Positions 6,028 to 9,220 of a DNA stretch of 9,220 nt are shown in pieces. The notes below the pieces were generated by a model. It did not search any database. It saw only the letters and a program-made list of their open reading frames with translations, and was not told the origin of the DNA. Both the position numbers and the translations under genes were made by a program. Each line of letters begins with the position of its first letter. Positions within the stretch are counted from its first letter, which is position 1. Location: assembly GCA_016932895.1 (NCBI GenBank), contig JAFGCA010000606.1:1-9220 (forward strand), written 5' to 3'. This DNA comes from Sedimentisphaerales bacterium. Its GTDB lineage: Bacteria; Planctomycetota; Phycisphaerae; Sedimentisphaerales; SG8-4.

Positions 6028-6840
6028 ATGCGCAAGGCAAAGGGTTTTACTCTGATCGAGTTGCTCGTCGTCATCGCCATCATCGCGCTGCTGATGTCCA
6101 TCCTCATGCCGGCTTTGACGCGAGTCAAGAAGCAGGCGCGCACCGTGGCGTGCCTGGGCCTGCTCAAACAGTGGAGCCTGTTCTTCTCCATGTACACCGA
6201 CGCCTATGACGGTTCCTTCATGAGAGGTTTCACGGCCAATCCCGCGAATCGCTGGGTCAGCGCCATGGGCGAATATCACAAGTGGGACAGCGAACTGACC
6301 TGTTGTCCAAATGCCACCAAGCCCTGGCAGGATGAGTACGGAAACCCCACGGGGCTGGAAGGTACGTTCCGCGGCTCGACCAGCGCCTGGGGTTGGTACG
6401 ACCGAAGTAATTGGCTCAAGCCGATGAAGGGCAGCTTTGGCATAAACACCTATTGCATGGATGTCCCGGACGGGAGCGAGCCACACAGTCGGCCCAAGGG
6501 GGATTTCTGGCGCAAGGCCGGTGGGTCCCGCGCTTCCTACGTCCCGCTCTTTCTTGGGGCGCTGCGCTATAACGGTGTGCCCTTGCACACGGATTTTCCG
6601 CCCCCGGCCGACGGCACGCAGTGGAACGACGACGCCCAGATGGGACGCTACTGCATGAACCGTCACGACGGCTTCAACAACACTCTGTTCATGGATTATT
6701 CGGCCCGCAAGGTGGGGCTCAAGGAACTGTGGACTCTCAAGTGGCACCGATCCTATTTGGAGTCCGGGCCCTGGACTAAGGCCGGCGGCGTTATGCCGGG
6801 CGATTGGCCCGACTGGCTCAGGCCGTTCAGGGAGTATTGA
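6028..6840 (+). CDS. Prepilin-like protein, class A (array gene 4)
   Basis: A 270-residue class A prepilin-like protein with leader MRKAKG, cleavage expected after Gly6, and [24 protein letters not shown]. Then come VACLGLLKQWSLFFSMYTDAYDG, TCCPNATKPWQDEYG, SFGINTYCMD and a FLGALRYNGVPLHTDFPP segment. The signature MNRHDG carries His213 and Asp223-Tyr224 (H-X9-DY), followed by RKVGLKELWTLKWHR, GPWTKAGGV and DWPDWLRPFREY. AAGGAG (6015-6020) sits 7 nt before ATG 6028. It is nearest to gene 3 in both middle and tail, which suggests a recent duplication. The CCP and SYGIN/SFGIN motifs recur in class A and imply a common fold in which the cysteines might form disulfides; that is inference. Confidence 0.9.
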   Translation: MRKAKGFTLIELLVVIAIIALLMSILMPALTRVKKQARTVACLGLLKQWSLFFSMYTDAYDGSFMRGFTANPANRWVSAMGEYHKWDSELTCCPNATKPWQDEYGNPTGLEGTFRGSTSAWGWYDRSNWLKPMKGSFGINTYCMDVPDGSEPHSRPKGDFWRKAGGSRASYVPLFLGALRYNGVPLHTDFPPPADGTQWNDDAQMGRYCMNRHDGFNNTLFMDYSARKVGLKELWTLKWHRSYLESGPWTKAGGVMPGDWPDWLRPFREY

Positions 6841-6941
6841 GCCGGCTTGTGAAGCGAAGCCGCCGGGCAGAGCGAAGTTTCGTCCGGTTACGTGCACCGG
6901 CAGAGGGAGTCCCCGATGCCGCGGTGATAAGGAGTGTGTGT

Positions 6942-7745
6942 ATGCGTAGGTCAAAGGCCTTTACCTTGATCGAGCTGCTGGTGGTCATCGCGATCATCGC
7001 GCTGCTGATGTCCATTCTGATGCCGGCGCTGTCGAGGGTGCGCAAGCAGGCGCGGGGGGTGGTCTGCCAGTCGAACCTCAAGCAATGGGGCACGATCTGG
7101 GTGATGTACACCGACGACAACAACGGCTTTTTCCCCAAACGCAGGGCCAGCTCGGGGCGCTGGATCGACGTTCTCTTCGACTACTACTACCGCAACGACA
7201 AGATGCGGACGTGCCCGGTGGCCAAGAAGATCGCCTTCGATCAGTATCCGCCCGGGGCGTCGTCGTTCGACGACATCGCGGGTAATTTCGAGACGTCCTG
7301 GGGCCGGCTCAGCGAGAGCGGCGGGCGACCGAGAGGCACGTGGGGCAGCTATGGCATCAACGGCTGGGTCTACGTAAACGACGAGCCGGGCGGGGACCTC
7401 TACGGCAAGCCCGCCCAGTTCTTCTGGAAGACGCCCAACGTCAGGCAGGCCTCGCAAATTCCGCTGTTCCTGGACGCGGTGTTCTGGTGCGCCTGGCCCG
7501 ACGAGACGGACAGGCCTCCGAGCTTCTCCGGCGAGCACTGGTCCGGAGACACCGACTCGATGCACCGTTTCTGCATGGACCGGCACAACCAGGCGGTCAA
7601 CTGCATCTACCTGGATTATTCGGTGAGCAAGCTCTGGCTCAAGGGCCTCTGGCGGCAGCGCTGGAGCAAGCGCTTCACCGTCAACGGCCCCCAGCCCGAC
7701 TGGGCCAGCGAAGCCCCCTGGATGGCCCACTTCAAAGATCCGTAG
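6942..7745 (+). CDS. Prepilin-like protein, divergent class A (array gene 5)
   Basis: A 267-residue prepilin-like protein. The leader MRRSKA again has Ala before the cleavage site, then [51 protein letters not shown], a TCPVAKK motif and SYGINGWVYVND. The signature MDRHNQ carries His215 and Asp225-Tyr226 (H-X9-DY). The tail has drifted from genes 1, 3 and 4: LKGLWRQRWSKRF replaces KELWTLKWHR, and GPWTKAGG is lost, leaving NGPQPDW and PWMAHFKDP at the end. ATG 6942 is chosen because AAGGAG (6929-6934) lies 7 nt upstream; the in-frame start at 6804 would overlap gene 4 by 37 nt and place the signal far inside the protein. The 101-nt gap to gene 4 contains only short weak inverted repeats. Confidence 0.88.
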   Translation: MRRSKAFTLIELLVVIAIIALLMSILMPALSRVRKQARGVVCQSNLKQWGTIWVMYTDDNNGFFPKRRASSGRWIDVLFDYYYRNDKMRTCPVAKKIAFDQYPPGASSFDDIAGNFETSWGRLSESGGRPRGTWGSYGINGWVYVNDEPGGDLYGKPAQFFWKTPNVRQASQIPLFLDAVFWCAWPDETDRPPSFSGEHWSGDTDSMHRFCMDRHNQAVNCIYLDYSVSKLWLKGLWRQRWSKRFTVNGPQPDWASEAPWMAHFKDP

Positions 7746-7796
7746 CCAAAGCGGGATTCGGTCGGGCTTGCGGGTCCCGAACGACGGAGGATGCCT

Positions 7797-8726
7797 ATGA
7801 CATTCGTGCAGCGACCGTCATCGGCGTCACGCTGCACCGACGCGCGAGCGGGTCGGTCGCGTCGCCGGTCGGCGCTCGACCCTGTCTGCGGCTTTACGTT
7901 GATCGAGCTGCTGGTCGTGATCGCTATCATCGCCGTATTGATGGCGATTCTGATGCCGACGCTGCACCGGGCCCGCGAGCAGGGCAGACGGGCCGCCTGC
8001 CTGAGCAATCTTAAGCAGCTTGGCCTGGCGTGGGTGCTCTACGCCGACGACAACGACGGTTTCATCGTCAACGGCGCCGCCGGCTACCAGACCAGCGCCA
8101 ACGACAGCCGTCATCCCAACGAAGAGGCCTGGGTCGGGCAGTGCTGGCACGCGAACTACAGCCAGGGCGAGCAGTTGCCCGAGGCCGACCAGGAGATCGC
8201 CATTGCCTCCGGGGCCCTGTGGCCGTACTGCCGCCAGTTGAAGCTGTACCGCTGCCCCACCGCCTACCGGGGCGAGATGCTCACCTACGCCATCGTGCAC
8301 GGGATGAACGGCAACCCGCCGGCCGGCACGTTTCTCACCAGTGGCGGCCGGCACCGCCCGCTGATCGAGGACGGCGTCGTCCTCTGGGTCAAGAACCGCA
8401 ACCAGATCCACAACCCCGCGCCCGCCGAGCGCTGCGTCTTCATCGACGAGGGCTGGGCCACCTCCTTTAGCTACGCGGTCCACTACGAGCTGGAGCAGTG
8501 GTGGGACGATCCGATGGTCCGTCACGGCGACGGCACGACGATCAACTTCGCCGACGGTCACGCGGAGTATTGGAAGTGGAAGGGCATCGACACGCGCCAG
8601 CAGGGCAAGAGCCGCGACCGCTCCCACCCGGGCCAGTTCCAGCCCGAAACTCCCGAAGGCTACCAGGACCTCTACCGCCTCCAGCGAGCCACGTTCGGCC
8701 GCCTGGGCTACACGCCAACCCACTGA
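7797..8726 (+). CDS. Prepilin-like protein, class B with H-X9-DG motif and long leader (array gene 6)
   Basis: A 309-residue class B prepilin-like protein, paralogue of gene 2. The pilin signal [23 protein letters not shown] begins only at residue 32, after an Arg-rich leader containing [10 protein letters not shown]; cleavage is expected after Gly32. Then follow [53 protein letters not shown] and a QWWDDP segment. The C-terminal [15 protein letters not shown] has His243 and Asp253-Gly254 in exact H-X9-DG spacing. ATG 7797 is favoured because GGAGG (7786-7790) lies 6 nt upstream; ATG 7791 is in frame but directly abuts that site. No ATG, GTG or TTG close to the pilin signal would give a short leader. 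It follows gene 5 after 51 nt and is probably cotranscribed with it. Confidence 0.87.
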   Translation: MTFVQRPSSASRCTDARAGRSRRRSALDPVCGFTLIELLVVIAIIAVLMAILMPTLHRAREQGRRAACLSNLKQLGLAWVLYADDNDGFIVNGAAGYQTSANDSRHPNEEAWVGQCWHANYSQGEQLPEADQEIAIASGALWPYCRQLKLYRCPTAYRGEMLTYAIVHGMNGNPPAGTFLTSGGRHRPLIEDGVVLWVKNRNQIHNPAPAERCVFIDEGWATSFSYAVHYELEQWWDDPMVRHGDGTTINFADGHAEYWKWKGIDTRQQGKSRDRSHPGQFQPETPEGYQDLYRLQRATFGRLGYTPTH

Positions 8727-8750
8727 TCTGGATTCCCTCTCGCGCAGACG

Positions 8751-8863
8751 TGTCATCCCGAACGAAGCGCAGCGGAGTGAAGGATCCGGGCTACGGCTTT
8801 GAAGTCCTTCCCGTTCGCAGGCCATCCCGGCGCGCCGGGATTCGCCTGCGGCTCAGGATGACA
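8751..8863 (+). repeat. REP-like TGTCATCC...GGATGACA element with nested hairpin
   Basis: TGTCATCCCGAACGAAGCG opens the element and CTCAGGATGACA closes it, giving imperfectly complementary ends of a common dispersed repeat type. Inside, CGCAGGC (8816-8822) pairs with GCCTGCG (8844-8850) and encloses a perfect 18-bp palindrome, ATCCCGGCGCGCCGGGAT (8824-8841). The element lies between convergent genes, where such repeats are common and may help end transcription from both sides. It is related to the degenerate element at 2726-2831. Confidence 0.75.
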
Positions 8864-8925
8864 GAGTTGTGTCGCACGAGAATTCTTCGCAATAGCCTGT
8901 GATACGTGTCGCTGGTGGGTGGCAG

Positions 8926-8944
8926 CGGCAAGCGCAGCTTGCCG
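8926..8944. terminator. Short hairpin between convergent genes, possible terminator
   Basis: CGGCAAGC (8926-8933) pairs perfectly with GCTTGCCG (8937-8944) around a 3-nt loop. It lies 27 bp beyond the stop of the - strand fumarate hydratase gene and could end its transcript. Neither side has a T tract, so the role is uncertain. Confidence 0.4.
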
Positions 8945-8970
8945 ATGGGGTGACATGGGCTGGGGTGTCG

Positions 8971-9220
8971 TTACAGGATGGCGGTTTTGTGGCGGTGGCT
9001 GTGACATTCGATGTTGACGGCCACCGGCAGGGAGGCGATGTGGCAGGGGGCGGTCTCGATCATCACGCCCAGGGCGGTGGTGTCTCCGCCGAGGCCCTGC
9101 GGTCCCACGCCCAGCGCGTTGATCTGCGCGAGCAGGTCGCGTTCCAGTTGCGCGTAGAACGTCTCGGGATGCGCTTGCGTGACGTTGCGCAGCAGCGCCT
9201 GCTTGCTCAGCAGGCAGCTC
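8971..9220 (-). CDS. fumA: Class I fumarate hydratase alpha subunit, C-terminal 82 residues; 5' part outside window
   Basis: Translating the - strand gives SCLLSKQALLRN, HPETFYAQLERDLLAQINALG, then VGPQGLGGDTTALGVMIE, PCHIASLPVAVNI and ECHSHRHKTAIL before a TAA stop (complement of 8971-8973). These are hallmark motifs of the oxygen-sensitive [4Fe-4S] hydro-lyases that interconvert fumarate and malate. The Cys in NIECHSHRH lies where the family has its last cluster-binding cysteine. Ending the protein right after this motif points to the two-subunit form, in which a separate beta subunit supplies the other domain. The related L(+)-tartrate dehydratase alpha subunit (TtdA) cannot be excluded from this fragment alone. 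Here the enzyme would serve the TCA cycle or fermentation. The gene is convergent with the prepilin array and its start lies to the right of the window. Confidence 0.85.
   Translation of the reverse strand, partial: SCLLSKQALLRNVTQAHPETFYAQLERDLLAQINALGVGPQGLGGDTTALGVMIETAPCHIASLPVAVNIECHSHRHKTAIL

Noticed and set aside
6804..6941. Earlier in-frame start for prepilin gene 5
   Set aside because: It would overlap the end of gene 4 and add 46 residues before the leader. The AAGGAG site at 6929-6934 clearly serves ATG 6942.
5035..6954. Long open frame of 639 codons on the - strand
   Set aside because: It lies exactly antisense to prepilin genes 3 and 4, which have clear motifs and ribosome sites. 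Its composition (rich in Arg, Pro, Val and His) is that of a GC-rich shadow frame with no recognisable domain.
3094..8726. Recurring near-identical segments as a CRISPR or simple tandem repeat array
   Set aside because: The recurrences are the pilin-helix coding segments of six separate genes spaced by 0.8-1.1 kb, not short repeats with spacers.
8753..9007. 84-codon open frame on the - strand
   Set aside because: It overlaps the REP-like element and the end of the fumarate hydratase gene in another frame, with no motif or ribosome site.

Overview
The window is a GC-rich bacterial segment, most probably from the Planctomycetota and likely a Phycisphaerae-type lineage. The main reason is a tandem family of short-leader prepilin-like proteins carrying H-X9-DG-type C-terminal signatures, a family strongly expanded in that phylum. 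The taxon is inferred from gene content; no rRNA or marker-tree evidence is available here.

Left part (1-2699): three housekeeping genes on the + strand. These are the 3' end of riboflavin synthase (ribE), pdxA (pyridoxal phosphate synthesis) and rsmA/ksgA (16S rRNA dimethyladenosine transferase). The pdxA-ksgA adjacency is also known from enterobacteria. Between ribE and pdxA lies a 167-bp AT-rich element with three base-paired arms. A 394-bp gap follows ksgA; it holds a degenerate REP-like element, an 11-bp inverted repeat around it, and a good sigma70-type promoter (TTGCGT-17-TATAAT).

Central part (3094-8726): six tandem + strand genes for prepilin-like proteins, each beginning with a short basic leader and [14 protein letters not shown]. 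They form two classes. Class A (genes 1, 3, 4, 5; 267-272 aa) ends in an H-X9-D[W/Y] signature, and genes 1, 3 and 4 also share a Trp-rich tail. Class B (genes 2, 6; 282 and 309 aa) has the classical H-X9-DG signature. The order is A-B-A-A-A-B. No prepilin peptidase, ATPase or inner-membrane assembly gene lies in the window, so these would be exported and processed by machinery encoded elsewhere. A second copy of the three-arm element sits between genes 1 and 2. A GC-rich hairpin with a T-rich tail ends gene 1, and gene 3 has an extended -10 promoter bracketed by an inverted repeat and a strong 5' hairpin. The array is therefore probably several transcription units.

Right part (8727-9220): a REP-like element with a nested palindrome and a small hairpin lie between gene 6 and the convergent 3' end of a class I fumarate hydratase alpha subunit on the - strand.

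The most interesting signal is the duplicated three-arm element (482-648 and 4012-4180). The two copies differ by at least four compensatory base-pair changes, keep 8-nt loops, have the same orientation, and each ends exactly 21 nt before an ATG. That fits a structured RNA leader or a structurally selected mobile hairpin element. The tandem prepilin array with two C-terminal motif classes is the second point of interest.
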